From Muraenolepis orangiensis (taxonomy: Eukaryota; Chordata; Actinopteri; Gadiformes; Muraenolepididae), in contig CM051005.1 of NCBI GenBank assembly GCA_027704905.1, positions 32,786,457-32,850,456 on the forward strand: 64,000 nt of DNA. The letters run 5' to 3'. The notes under the pieces are model-generated. The model searched no databases, was not told the DNA's origin, and saw nothing but the letters and a program-made list of their open reading frames with translations. A program made the translations under genes and the position numbers. Of this stretch, positions 25,693-35,426 are shown piece after piece (within the stretch, counting starts at the first letter, position 1; the number at the start of each line of letters is the position of its first letter).

Positions 25693-25866
25693 AATATTTG
25701 GTTACTAAGAAAATTAAAAACAATTATCATTTGAAATAGTAACGTTTTTATGTTAGATATCTATTCATATACAGTTTATCATTTCAATACATGGTGTTTG
25801 GTTCATATTGTATATATCAGATAACTCTACAATCCAACTTACGTGTATATTAAATTCTCTTTCCAG

Positions 25867-25977
25867 AGTCCAAACAGTGACCCCTACAGCCTGTTAAGAG
25901 CCCCCACCGGCCCTCGTCCCACTGTTTCAGAACCTGAAGGTAATTATGCTCAGGTTGACGAGCCCAGAGGTGTTTAG
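25867..25977 (+). pseudogene. Orphan last exon of SLAM-like gene (copy B)
   Basis: Acceptor ctttccag and a 36-codon exon ending TAG at 25975-25977, with DPYSLL and GNYAQV tyrosine motifs. It differs from copy A in a few bases only. Exon 5 is deleted (the intron jumps from a TG repeat to tactaagaaaatt), so this exon has no upstream partner. Confidence 0.8.
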
Positions 25978-26635
25978 AAGGTTGCCGGTTCAATCCCCTT
26001 CTACCTGGCTTGGGCAAGATGAATGTCAGGTTTGTGCTTTGGATGTGTGGAGCTTCTTGTCTTGTTTCTGTTCCACAGTACATAACCCAAACCCCCCTCC
26101 CCTCACTCCCTCCCCCTCCTGAGTACCTCCCCTTAGAGAATAATACTAATACATATTAAAAAATAAATAATAATAATAATAATAATAATAACAATAAAAA
26201 TAAATATTTTTTTAAAAATCATAATAAATAAACACAATTCAAATAATTCATAAATAAGTAGACCTTAACCCAAATACAGACCACCCACACATACCCAGAC
26301 GTCTACTTTTTAATGGTGAATTAATGAATGACTAAGATAGATCCTTACATGGCGATAACCCGCCCCCAAAACTCTGGGCCGCTCGGGTCCGGGAGTTTTA
26401 CAATGGACTTCAATGGGAGTTTACGGAGGACGTTCCTCTGTACTCATTTAAATGAGCTGTAGGGGGCGCTGTTGGTGCTTTGACAGGGGACACGATTGTT
26501 GTGCCTTCAAAGTGTTAAAATAATAATTGTATAAGTATTTTACAGATGAATCCGTTAAATTGATGTGTATTTATTTTTCTCTTGCAAGTTTATTTTTCTC
26601 AGAAATTGTAGGAAGGATGGTCCTCCCTTTCCTCA

Positions 26636-26636
<1 letters not shown>

Positions 26637-26696
<60 letters not shown>

Positions 26697-26698
26697 AA
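26637..26698. repeat. (TA)n microsatellite (copy B)
   Basis: Alternating ta/tac tract. The copy A equivalent abuts the gap at 12657. Confidence 0.95.
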
Positions 26699-26788
26699 TG
26701 AGTAGACAGAGAGAACCAGAGAACATCATGTTCTGTACCGCTTTCTGGTCTGACTGAGGAGGAAGTTAAACAGCGTTTATAGTGTTCT

Positions 26789-26860
26789 GTACAGTGGTTC
26801 TAACCCCCGGGTCGCGACCCTGGGACGGGTCACGGGACATTGCCTGACACAAAGGTCGCC
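26789..26860. mobile_element. hAT-like MITE fragment (copy B)
   Basis: The start cagtggttctaacccccggg and the tcgcgaccctggga word match the common vertebrate hAT MITE end. Only one end is visible. Confidence 0.35.
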
Positions 26861-26929
26861 AAAATTGTCTGGGAATCGTTTAATCTTAAAACAATTCATC
26901 ATAATAATAATCATTTAAAATTTAAAATG

Positions 26930-27260
26930 TCATGAATATACACCTTTGTGTGTGTCTACAGGTGTGTAGCAGATGACGTTGCTTGAGGCTCCTCCTGAAG
27001 ACAAGGTCTCAGGGTGATGAGGAATCCGGTTTATTGTAGAGTTTGAATCCTGGAGAACAGAGCAGATGGAACATGCTAGAGCTCTCCCTCTAGTGTGTGG
27101 TGGAGGCTGTTTTAACCTGTGGGCCTTGATTAACAAGGACCCACAGGTGTGTAGCCTCACCAGCCAACCAGTCCAACTCAGGCCAGGTGAGGCTGCTTAA
27201 GCCACCAGCCACCAACCCCACACACACTCCACACACCCCCTACGGCAAATTGAGGCTGGG
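26930..27260 (-). mobile_element. Possible solo LTR (copy B)
   Basis: On the minus strand the segment ends ...ctacacacctgtagaca and has AATAAA about 85 bp before that end, an LTR-like layout. The other border and a target duplication are not clear. Confidence 0.25.
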
Positions 27261-27669
27261 GAAATCTTCACGGTTTAGAAGTTTAAAATGTTGTTAAAAA
27301 CCCAACCCCATTGTCCGTACACCCCCCAGGGTGACCTGCCAACCCCCACTCCCCCTCCTGAGTCTTGGAGACCGGAGGCCTGGGCTGCTGCCTTGATTGG
27401 AGGTGGTTCCCTCTGGACTGGCGGTGGTCTGGGATGTCTGGATGGGTTTGGAGGCTGGACAGCTGGGCCACGGTGGTAGCTCCTTCAAGGGCCCACCAAC
27501 AGCCCCCGTAAGGTTGCTGCAAATTTAATAAAATTATTATAAAAAAAAATTCAAATATTTTTCTGAAGAGTATAAATTGTGTGTGCACGCAGTAGCAGTT
27601 ACCCATGCGTTTTCCTGCCTGTTTTTAAATTGTGTCTCCATTGTGTTGTTCCTGTCGTTACCTTTTCAG

Positions 27670-27964
27670 TTTCTCTGAGGAGTTGGGGGAGATGGTGAAG
27701 GCTGAACAGCAGGGGGCGCCGATTGACCAGACGATGGCTGCAGACATGGCCCTAAGTCCCTCAGTAAGAACATCATTCATCATTCATTACTTTATTGATC
27801 CTGTCAAATAGTTTCCAGTCTCAGGAAACATTCTTGAGTTGTCTAATCAGTATTTTAATGTAATTTATTATCATTTTCAGAAGTCAGCGGAGGCAGAGGA
27901 GCCTGCCCACCATGAGCATGCCATGTTTTTCCCCTGGGGGGGAATGTACTGGATTTACTGGTGA
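27670..27964 (+). CDS. Two 3'-terminal exons of an unrecognised gene (copy B)
   Basis: Exon 27670-27763 follows acceptor ccttttcag and ends at donor gtaaga; exon 27881-27964 follows tcattttcag and ends in TGA. The intron between them is 117 bp, phase 0, and an AATAAA lies at 28021-28026. The first exon has one reading frame open throughout (EELGEMVKAEQQGAPIDQ then TMAADM). The last exon encodes an acidic/His stretch followed by an aromatic end, FFPWGGMYWIYW. Sequence and splice sites are conserved in copy C. I do not recognise the family, and no convincing upstream exon was found: a donor-like gtaagg near 27510 has a stop close upstream in the matching frame. It could be the end of a small secreted or membrane protein. 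Confidence 0.5.
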
Positions 27965-28020
27965 ACTTCTTCATTCTTCCCTCTGACTGACTAACCCGAC
28001 CCCCTTAATGAACAATTATC

Positions 28021-28026
28021 AATAAA
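28021..28026 (+). terminator. Polyadenylation signal AATAAA
   Basis: 57 bp after the TGA of the unrecognised gene, with a plausible downstream GT-rich stretch (tgtggcatgtctgtgtag). Conserved in copy C at about 58193. Confidence 0.6.
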
Positions 28027-28197
28027 CCCATCCGCAGACACAGAACTCAGAAAACTCTGCTGTGGCATGTCTGTGTAGTGATTCAACTCAGTTCAATCAC
28101 TTAGAATGCAGGTGGTGAACCGGCGTCTGGATGTGCTCCCAAGGAGCCGTCGGCCACTCCATGGGTGCTTTGGCTGGCCGGCCCATTCCCCCACTCA

Positions 28198-28798
28198 GGA
28201 GAGAGTCTCTCTCCAGCTCCACCAGGTCCGTCTATAGGAGAGTCTCTCTCCAGCTCCACCAGGTCCGTCTATAGGAGAGAGTCTCTCTCCAGCTCCACCA
28301 GGTCCGTCTATAGGAGAGTCTCTCTCCAGCTCCACCAGGTCCGTCTATAGGAGAGAGTCTCTCTCCAGCTCCACCAGGTCCATCTAAGGAGAGTCTCTCT
28401 CTAGCTCCACCAGGTCCGTCTATAGGAGAGAGTCTCTCTCCAGCTCCACCAGGTCCGTCTATAGGAGAGTCTCTCTCTAGCTCCACCAGGTCCGTCTATA
28501 GGAGAGAGTCTCTCTCCAGCTCCACCAGGTCCGTCTATAGGAGAGAGTCTCTCTCCAGCTCCACCAGGTCCGTCTATAGGAGAGTCTCTCTCCAGCTCCA
28601 CCAGGTCCGTCTACAGGAGAGTCTCTCTCCAGCTCCACCAGGTCCGTCTATAGGAGAGAGGCTCCACAAGGTCCGTCTATAGGAGAGAGTCTCTCTCCAG
28701 CTCCACCAGGTCTGTCTATAGGAGAGAGTCTCTCTCCAGCTCCACCAGGTCCGTCTATAGGAGAGAGTCTCTCTCCAGCTCCACCAGGTCTGTCTATG
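28198..28798. repeat. 35/39-bp tandem repeat (copy B)
   Basis: About 16 units built on ctctctccagctccaccagg and tccgtctataggaga, alternating 35 and 39 bp by presence of an extra agag. The order is identical in copy C. Minus-strand frames (RRTWWSWRETL) are repeat translations. Confidence 0.95.
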
Positions 28799-28803
28799 GT
28801 CGG

Positions 28804-29106
28804 TCACCACGGCAGTGCTGCAGGACGTTCTTCACCCTGAGGTGTACCTGGTGTGATGAAGGCGACACTCTCCCCCCTCTTCATCACACACCCTGTGGTG
28901 GGGCTGCTGCTTGTCCCCTGGATGTCCAGCCGTAGGGTCGCTAACGTCCCGTCCAGGCAGAGGGTTTCCAAACCCCTCCCACCAGAGGCTCTCGACAGGT
29001 CAGTCCCTGTGTTGGAGCGGCCTGGGGTGAAGTCCAGCTCAAATGGTATTGATTCAGTCATCTGTCTGTCACAGCAGCTCAAGAGGCTTGTGGGAATTAC
29101 CAGCAT
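28804..29106 (-). CDS. Hypothetical 100-residue frame or exon (copy B)
   Basis: A non-repetitive frame next to the tandem array, with normal amino-acid composition (SIPFELDFTPGRSNTG, TLATLRLDIQG, MKRGESVAFITPG). A possible acceptor (gctgtgacag) precedes it and an AG|GTACAC donor lies within its end, so it may be one internal exon of a minus-strand gene. It is identical in copy C. No family was recognised, and it may be chance. Confidence 0.25.
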   Translation of the reverse strand: MLVIPTSLLSCCDRQMTESIPFELDFTPGRSNTGTDLSRASGGRGLETLCLDGTLATLRLDIQGTSSSPTTGCVMKRGESVAFITPGTPQGEERPAALPW

Positions 29107-30280
29107 GGGATAAGAAATACATTAAACAAACATAAACATACATTGGAAATTGAAAAAATGTATAATTACAATATATCCTCTCATGCCTCTATAATCGTTA
29201 ATAGTGGCCTTGTGATACAGTGTTGTCTTATGATGTCTAACTCCACAACTCACTAGACTTCAATGACATGGTGATAAACCTTTCTGCACCTCAGAAAGCG
29301 TGTCGCTGTGTCTATGGATAAGGTTGGTCTTTAAGCCCCGCCCCCCAACTTCAGCACCAGCCGCCACTGCTAATATGGCTCCAGAACATTACAAGGGTTC
29401 TGGGTTCATAGCGTTGGGAAAATAGAGTCTCTCTGGTCCCATGCAGTTGGCTGTTCTTTATTCTTTATTATCTGTCAGTACAAACAACTGAACCTGGAAA
29501 GTAAGATAAGCTATACAGAAACAATCCTTGTATTGTTTTGGAGTCAGAGCACCAGATGCTTCAAGTAGTTCCTCACTTTGGTCGTTCTTCTCTCACACGC
29601 TCCTGAGCCTGAGTTCACATACTGCTGACAATCCATTCACATTAAACTACTACTACTACTACTGCAGCTCAGAGAGATATGGTACAGGACTTTTAGTAGA
29701 ACGTGACAGCATTTCACATTTCACGAGAGCATTTCATGTGTATGGGAGAGGTACATAAGTACATAATATGGCAAACACCGCCACTTAATGTGTAAAATGT
29801 AATATGAAAAGCAAGGAGGATAGTGATAGCATTCGTGGAAGGCCAACATCATCATTAGCCCCTATCAAACATGTACTGAGAAACACACAGAGAACTCTAC
29901 ATGTATGACTTTATCACAACAAAGTTCATTCTAATGTAGTAGTATGACTTGTGCAGACAGTGAGTATTCACCTCATGTGAACCTCAACCCGTTGAGGAAG
30001 AGTCAAACTGTGGTTGGAAACACCAGCCCTTATGTTGGAGCTTTGACAGTAAGCTATGATCCGTTAAGATCACTTGAGATACAGAGTCGCTGTGGAGTCA
30101 TGTGTTGTAAAGCATTTTATAACAGGAGACACGGTACAAAACAGTGAAAAAAAACGATTTCATTGATAAAGAAAATATATAAAAACGATAAAGATAAAAG
30201 AAGATAAAAAAGGATATATATAGATATATATATACCGTATAGATTGACCTGGCCAAGAAAGCAGTTCATGAAACAATACA
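29107..30280. other. Intergenic spacer (copy B)
   Basis: AT-rich sequence with a short (ctact)n/(act)n run near 29648 and tatata runs near 30215. Short open frames here show no recognisable domain or splice pattern. Confidence 0.5.
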
Positions 30281-30282
30281 CT

Positions 30283-30557
30283 GTGGTAAATGGTAAATGG
30301 ATTTATATAGCTCTTTTCTAACCAATGGTTACTCAAAGCGCTTTACAAGTCATGCCTCACATTCACACATTCATTCAACCACCAATGGAGGAGTCAGCCA
30401 TCAAGGAGACAGCCAGCAGGTCAGGAGCAGTTAGGGTTAGGGTGTCTTGCTCAAGGACACCTCGACAGCTTTTGCTAGGAGGAGGCGGCAGGGATCAAAC
30501 CAGCGACCTTCCAGTTGTGAGGCGACCGCTCTACCCCCTGAGCTGTACTGCCGCCCC
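30283..30557 (-). mobile_element. tRNA-derived SINE, second family (copy B)
   Basis: The minus strand begins ggcggcagtacagctcaggg and continues ggtagagcgg (A box), then ggtttgatccc (B box), at tRNA-like spacing. The body runs into the widespread fish sequence ending accatttaccatttaccac. Confidence 0.75.
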
Positions 30558-30900
30558 ACTGAGGTGACACAGAGCTCTGTTTAAACCTCTGGCTTCAACA
30601 GTAAACGACACATCCTGAACAATAGACAGTAAGAGCTCAGCCTGTAGGCTGTAATGACCTCTATCTAGTAACAGATGAGCTCAGGTAAGGAGGAGCCACT
30701 CCAAACAGGGTTTATAATGAAACGTCAGCAGTGAACCACTTGTGTACATTAAGAGAAGGCCACTCGGCTCTAGCAGAGAGTGCTGTGTGAGAAATGTACA
30801 GCCAAGGAGAACATGTAAAGCACCATAATCCAACCTCTTGACTGTGAACACACACAGTGGAATACAGCAGATCACCAGAATCCAGCATGGACCAGACAGG

Positions 30901-30903
<3 letters not shown>

Positions 30904-30975
<72 letters not shown>

Positions 30976-30984
30976 GTGTGTGTC
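30904..30984. repeat. (TG)n microsatellite (copy B)
   Basis: About 40 TG units with one cg interruption. It is longer in copy C. Confidence 0.97.
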
Positions 30985-31078
30985 AGTAAAATAAAAATGG
31001 TATAACATCAAAAGCAGAAAACATGTACAACCGATGGACAACTTGACAAGTTGTAGCAGGGATTGAACCGGCAACCTT

Positions 31079-31180
31079 CTAAGAACTTCTGGCCTTGTCA
31101 ACCTGAGCATAAATAACTTCAGGTTTGGTAACAGGGGGACTAGGGCCTAACAGACTGTAGATGGAGGGATTGTTTGGACT
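31079..31180 (-). CDS. Last exon of a second SLAM-like receptor, two ITIM-type motifs (copy B)
   Basis: On the minus strand, acceptor ctttccag and 33 codons plus TAG align along their whole length with the last exon of the plus-strand SLAM-like gene (shared SPN, YSLL and YAQVD blocks). Here the tyrosines read S-I-Y-S-L-L and V-I-Y-A-Q-V, both fitting the ITIM consensus [SIVL]-x-Y-x-x-[ILV], which recruits SH2-domain phosphatases in immune receptors. After the stop, the same SINE-like ggttgccggttcaatccc follows as in the plus gene. It pairs with the exon at 31371-31408. Membrane and Ig exons would lie to the right but are replaced by an L2 LINE from about 31500. Confidence 0.6.
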   Translation of the reverse strand, partial: SPNNPSIYSLLGPSPPVTKPEVIYAQVDKARSS

Positions 31181-31370
31181 CTGGAAAGACAATTAAATAT
31201 ATACATTGTTGTATCGTCGAGTTTTCTAATATATAAAACATGTACCAAATACCATTGGATTTATAAAGTTGTCTAACATATGTGTTTGACATTTCAAATG
31301 ATATATATTTTAATTTTTCATAGGTAACCAAATATTCATAGCAAGTATAATATGTAGGAACTAGTCTTAC

Positions 31371-31408
31371 CTGGTCACCATCACGGGGAGAAAGGACTCC
31401 AGCGTTTT
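31371..31408 (-). CDS. Penultimate exon of the second SLAM-like receptor (copy B)
   Basis: Homologous to exon 5 of the plus-strand gene (VLSP-x-D-x-DQ) and followed by donor gtaagac, 190 bp before the last exon. The position homologous to the plus-gene acceptor (ctag) reads ttgg here, so that AG is lost. An AG 12 nt further in (cttatag) could be used instead and keeps the frame, dropping four codons. Confidence 0.5.
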
Positions 31409-31858
31409 CTATAAGGTGGTCCAATGAAAAAAGGAGAAAACTAAATGACATTCATGCATACATACAATATACAGAATAAACATATGTTCATCAGAGGAGT
31501 TTCACCTTATAACACTTCTGGGTCCTTTTCAAACCTATCACTCATTCATGACATCATTTCTGACCAGAATACTGACTTTTTATGCCTAACTGAGAAATGG
31601 TCAAATCAACAGGACTTTCTCACACTCAACCAGCCCCAGCCCCATGTCTATCTGCAGAAGCCCCTCTCTGTGGGTGGTGGTGGGCTGGCTGTTATCCCTC
31701 GAGCCTCCTGATCAAACAACTCCCTGTAGTGAATAACACCTCAATGGGTGGTTTTCACCCACGTGACTAAGTCCTTGACAACGGTTGCTATCCGCCATGT
31801 TGGAGCCCCTCGAACATAAACACAGAGTCACAATACAGACGCTCGAGTGAAGAAAACG

Positions 31859-32098
31859 ATGGTTCATTGTGTTATAGTTGGCTGTGGAAGTAAAAGGACG
31901 GCGTAGGACTATTCCGTATACCTTCTGTTCTACATAAACAAGGGCAAGAGTTGGAAACACTTACTGAAGAGAGAAGAGAAGCTATAAGGCAATAAGTCGA
32001 GATGATACAACTACTAAAGAGCATTTAGTTTGGGGACAGCCCGCTATGAACTGGGACAGATGTCATGTGGACTGGAAACCTACGCTTAACCTCAAGAA
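31859..32098 (+). pseudogene. THAP zinc-finger exon remnant
   Basis: Begins MVHCVIVGCGSKRTA with the first two zinc cysteines, then TAG at codon 16. Further frames give KGKSWKHLL, the DDTTTKEHLVWG block and NWDRCHVDWKPTLNL, in THAP order with the ending that normally leads to the AVP-type motif. It is distinct from the P-element THAP exon in the same window. Confidence 0.6.
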
Positions 32099-32508
32099 AA
32101 GACAAACATAATAATATATATACAACATGCTACTATATAATACATTACAGTTATAGATATATAGCAACATGCTACTATATAATACATTACAGTTATAGAT
32201 ATATAGCAACATGTTACTATAAAATACATAATACATACATAAAAGTAATAAAGGAGCATGAAACTATATAGTAAATCATATACATTGTCATATGTGTTTA
32301 CACTCTGTCCCTTTAAGCAACAGGTTTTGCTTCCGGCTACGTCACCATATAAGCGGCACCTGCGACAAGCCGGCCGGTGTTGAACAAAGCACGAGTGTAA
32401 TTGTTTGTATGAAGTTGCGATACAAATAAAGACCGCAAGCAGAAACCTCCGTGTGATCATTTCACTACATGGTGTCTGAAGTGGCCAGTGAGTCACCACG
32501 CTGGAGGA

Positions 32509-32825
32509 ATGGCGAAGTTTAACCCCCCATCAAGTTTTTCTTTTGACAAACCTACGGAGTGGCCGGAGTGGAAGCAACGTTTTCAACGCTATAGGACTGC
32601 GACCAAACTGGATAAAGAAGGTGGACAGGAGCTGTCTAATTTATGTCATGGGCAGCGAAGCGGAAAACATTTGAAAGTCTTTTAAGTTTGAAGATGAAGA
32701 CGATGAGAATGACTTTACTACCGTTGTGGGAAACTTTGATGACAATTTTTTCCCACGGCGGAACGTTATCCACGAAAGGGCGTGTTTCTACCAACGTGTT
32801 CAGCGGAAGATGCTGGAGACTCAGC
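32509..32825 (+). pseudogene. Gypsy-2 gag start (copy B)
   Basis: Starts MAKFNPPSSFSF then EWPEWKQRFQRYRTATKLD, a typical N-terminus of this gypsy lineage. It continues in shifting frames (NDFTTVV, NVIHERACFYQRVQ) and then joins RT thumb sequence at about 32826 through an internal deletion. Confidence 0.65.
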
Positions 32826-34939
32826 TGGCTTGAAGCTCAACAAGGAGAAGTGCTCCCTCAGACAGAGCCAGCTGTGCTTTCTGGGCCATCTCATTGACCA
32901 GTCAGGGGTGAGACCTGATCCCGAAAAGGTGGAGGCGATTCGACAACTAGCGCCACCTGGAAACGCACAGGAGCTAAAACGAGTGCTGGGGATGGTAAAC
33001 TACCTGGCGAGGTACGTTCCCGGCCTATCTTCAATAAGTCTACCACTGTACGAGCTCCTAAAGAGTAAGAATACGTGGAACTGGGACCACTCACAGCAGT
33101 CTACTTTTGAGAATATTAAAGGGATGCTGATGACCGCTCCAGTCCTAGCCTTCTATGACGTCACCAAGCCCACAGCTGTGTCTGCTGACGCCAGTAGTTA
33201 CGGACTGGGAGGCGTGCTCCTCCAGCTCCACGGAGAGAAGTGGAAGCCTGTCGCATACTGCTCCAGACGTCTCTCTGAAGCCGAGACACGTTATGTCCAG
33301 ATAGAGAAGGAGTGTCTGGCGGGGGTGTGGTTCTGTGAGAAATTTGACAAGTATCTGTGCGGCTTGGATCAGTTCAAGCTCGAGACCGATCATAAACCAT
33401 TGGTGCCGCTTGTCAACAACAGGAGCCTAGACAGCGTTCCCGTGAGATGCCAGCGCCTTCTGATGAGACTCATGAGGTACAAGCCTGTGGTGGAATATGT
33501 GCCTGGGAAAGCACTCGTCGTTGCTGATGCCCTGTCCCGGAGTCCACGGACCCACACAAGGGAGGAGAAGGAGTCACACGACGAGGTGGCATGCTACGTT
33601 GCCGCAGTGATACAGGGCATCCCAGCATCACCAACAAGAATGGACAACATCCGAAGAGAAACCGCAGCTGACAGCAAGCTACAGTCAGTCGTCAACCTCA
33701 TAAGAAGAGGATGGCCTGAACATAGGGCAAGCGTTCCATTAAATGTCAGGGAGTACATTTCGGTGAAACATGAACTGTCAGAGGCTGATGGCTTAGTCAT
33801 ACGGGGAAATCGGATTGTTGTTCCAAGGGCATTGAGAGAGGAGATTCTCCAGAGGATACATGACGGACACCAAGGGCTCACAAAGTGCAGAGACAGAGCC
33901 AGCTCATCAGTTTGGTGGCCAGGGCTCTCAACAGAACTAAGGAACACTGTGATGTTGTGCCAGTCTTGTCAGGAACAGAAGCGGTCCCAGCAAAAGGCGC
34001 TCATCTCCACGCCACTGCCTGATCGGCCTTGGGAAAGGATTGCCCTGGACCTCTGTGAACACAAAAAGCTACCTAGTGATCTCGGATTACTATTCCCGGT
34101 TCCTGGAGATACTACACCTGCCGTCCACAACCACCACTCAGGTTATTCAACGAATGAAAACAACCTTTACTAGGTTTGGAATCCCGGATGAGGTGGTGAG
34201 CGACAACGGATCTCAATTCTCGAGTGGAGAATTCAAGGAGCTGGCAAGATGGTTAGACTTCAGACGCGTCACATCAAGTCCCCACCATCCTCAGGGGAAC
34301 GGTCATGAGAAGAGACCAGTACAAACCGCAAAGAGAATCCTCCAGCAGGACGACCCACTAATGGCTCTCATGTGCTACAGAGCCACTCCATGTACCACTA
34401 CAGGGGTCAGTCCAGCAGAGCTACTGATGGGGAGGAAGATCAGAACAACACTCCCTACACTGGTGAAGAATCTTCCACCCAAGTGGCCCAACAGGAAGAC
34501 TGTAAGGCAAAAGGATGCTGACGAGATGGCCAAACAAGCCTTCTACTACAACCGCCACCATGGGGCCAGGCCTTTACTGCCTCTACAGCGAGGAGACATG
34601 GTCCACACCAAGCTGGATCAGGAAAAGGCTTGGACGACACCAGCGGTGGTTTTGAAGGACGAGTGTATCACCCCAAGGTCATACCTCATCAACACACAGG
34701 GAGGAGCGGTGCTGCGGCGGAACCGTCGCCATCTCCGGACGGTACCAACGCCTCGTCCTGCCCAAACCGACTCACCTGCAGCCGCAGGGAGTACTGGGGT
34801 GGTTCCCCAGTCTACCAGTCCAGTGACTGGTTGTCTGAGTCCAGATGGGGTCGCAAAACCTGAACAAACACCGGGACTGGTTCAGACCAGGTCTGGACGT
34901 GTCATTAAGCCAGTTGTCAGACTTATTGAGACAATATAA
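32826..34939 (+). pseudogene. Gypsy-2 pol: RT C-terminus, RNase H, integrase (copy B)
   Basis: Frame 1 (to 34173) has the RT connection (LKLNKEKCSL, FLGHLIDQSGVRPDPEKVEA), RNase H (VSADASSYGLGGVLLQ, YVQIEKECLAGVWF, TDHKPLVPL) and the integrase zinc module (H-x3-H ... CQSCQEQK). At about 34060 an A-run frameshift moves the integrase core into another frame (34063-34939): YLVISDYYSRF, VSDNGSQFSS, SSPHHPQGNGHEKR, ending at TAA after VRLIETI. The RT active-site half and protease are absent, so the copy cannot reverse-transcribe itself. Confidence 0.85.
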
Positions 34940-35378
34940 TTTAAGTTAAAGGTAAGGCCAAAATAAACATTATTTGTTACAGTTATTGACTGTTTACGTG
35001 CAACTGGTTTTGTTTTGAAAACCTTAAAAAAAAAGGGAGATGTCATATGTGTTTACACTCTGTCCCTTTAAGCAACAGGTTTTGCTTCCGGCTACGTCAC
35101 CATATAAGCGGCACCTGCGACAAGCCGGCCGGTGTTGAACAAAGCACGAGTGTAATTGTTTGTATGAAGTTGCGATACAAATAAAGACCGCAAGCAGAAA
35201 CCTCTGTGTGATCATTTCACTACATACATAGTATAGTATAGTTGGACATCGTATCGTCCATGTATGTATGTATTTAGTAGTATGTTCATATTACTATACA
35301 TAACTTATTTATTATAGAGTATCATGTTCATATATAACTTATGTATTATATAGTAACATGTTGCATTTCCTTGTACAC

Positions 35379-35426
35379 TCAGGGTCAAACCCTCAGGGTC
35401 AAACCCTCAGGGTCAAACCCTCAGGG
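35379..35426. repeat. 14-bp tandem repeat (cagggtcaaaccct)
   Basis: Three and a half units within the right part of the THAP transposon. Confidence 0.9.

Larger units (their letters stand above)
32286..35224 (+). mobile_element. Gypsy-2 LTR retrotransposon, internally deleted (copy B)
   Basis: LTRs 32286-32469 and 35041-35224 (184 bp, TG...CA, AATAAA) differ by about one base, so the insertion is recent. A perfect tacat target duplication is at 32281-32285 and 35225-35229. The primer-binding site tggtgtctgaagtgg at 32470 resembles the tRNA-Leu type. A purine tract (a-run then gggaga) abuts the 3' LTR. Only 2.57 kb separate the LTRs: most of gag, protease and the RT catalytic part are missing. 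Confidence 0.92.

Noticed and set aside
27283..27606. Possible upstream exon of the unrecognised gene, or a minus-strand gene
   Set aside because: Frames in both directions hit stops where splice sites would need them open, and B and C differ by a frameshifting base. Not enough support.
28232..28810. Minus-strand RRTWWSWRETL repeat protein
   Set aside because: Translation of the 35/39-bp array. Alternating 35 and 39 bp units keep shifting the frame.
30490..30557. A tRNA gene on the minus strand
   Set aside because: A and B boxes are tRNA-like, but the acceptor stem does not close and the sequence continues into a SINE body.
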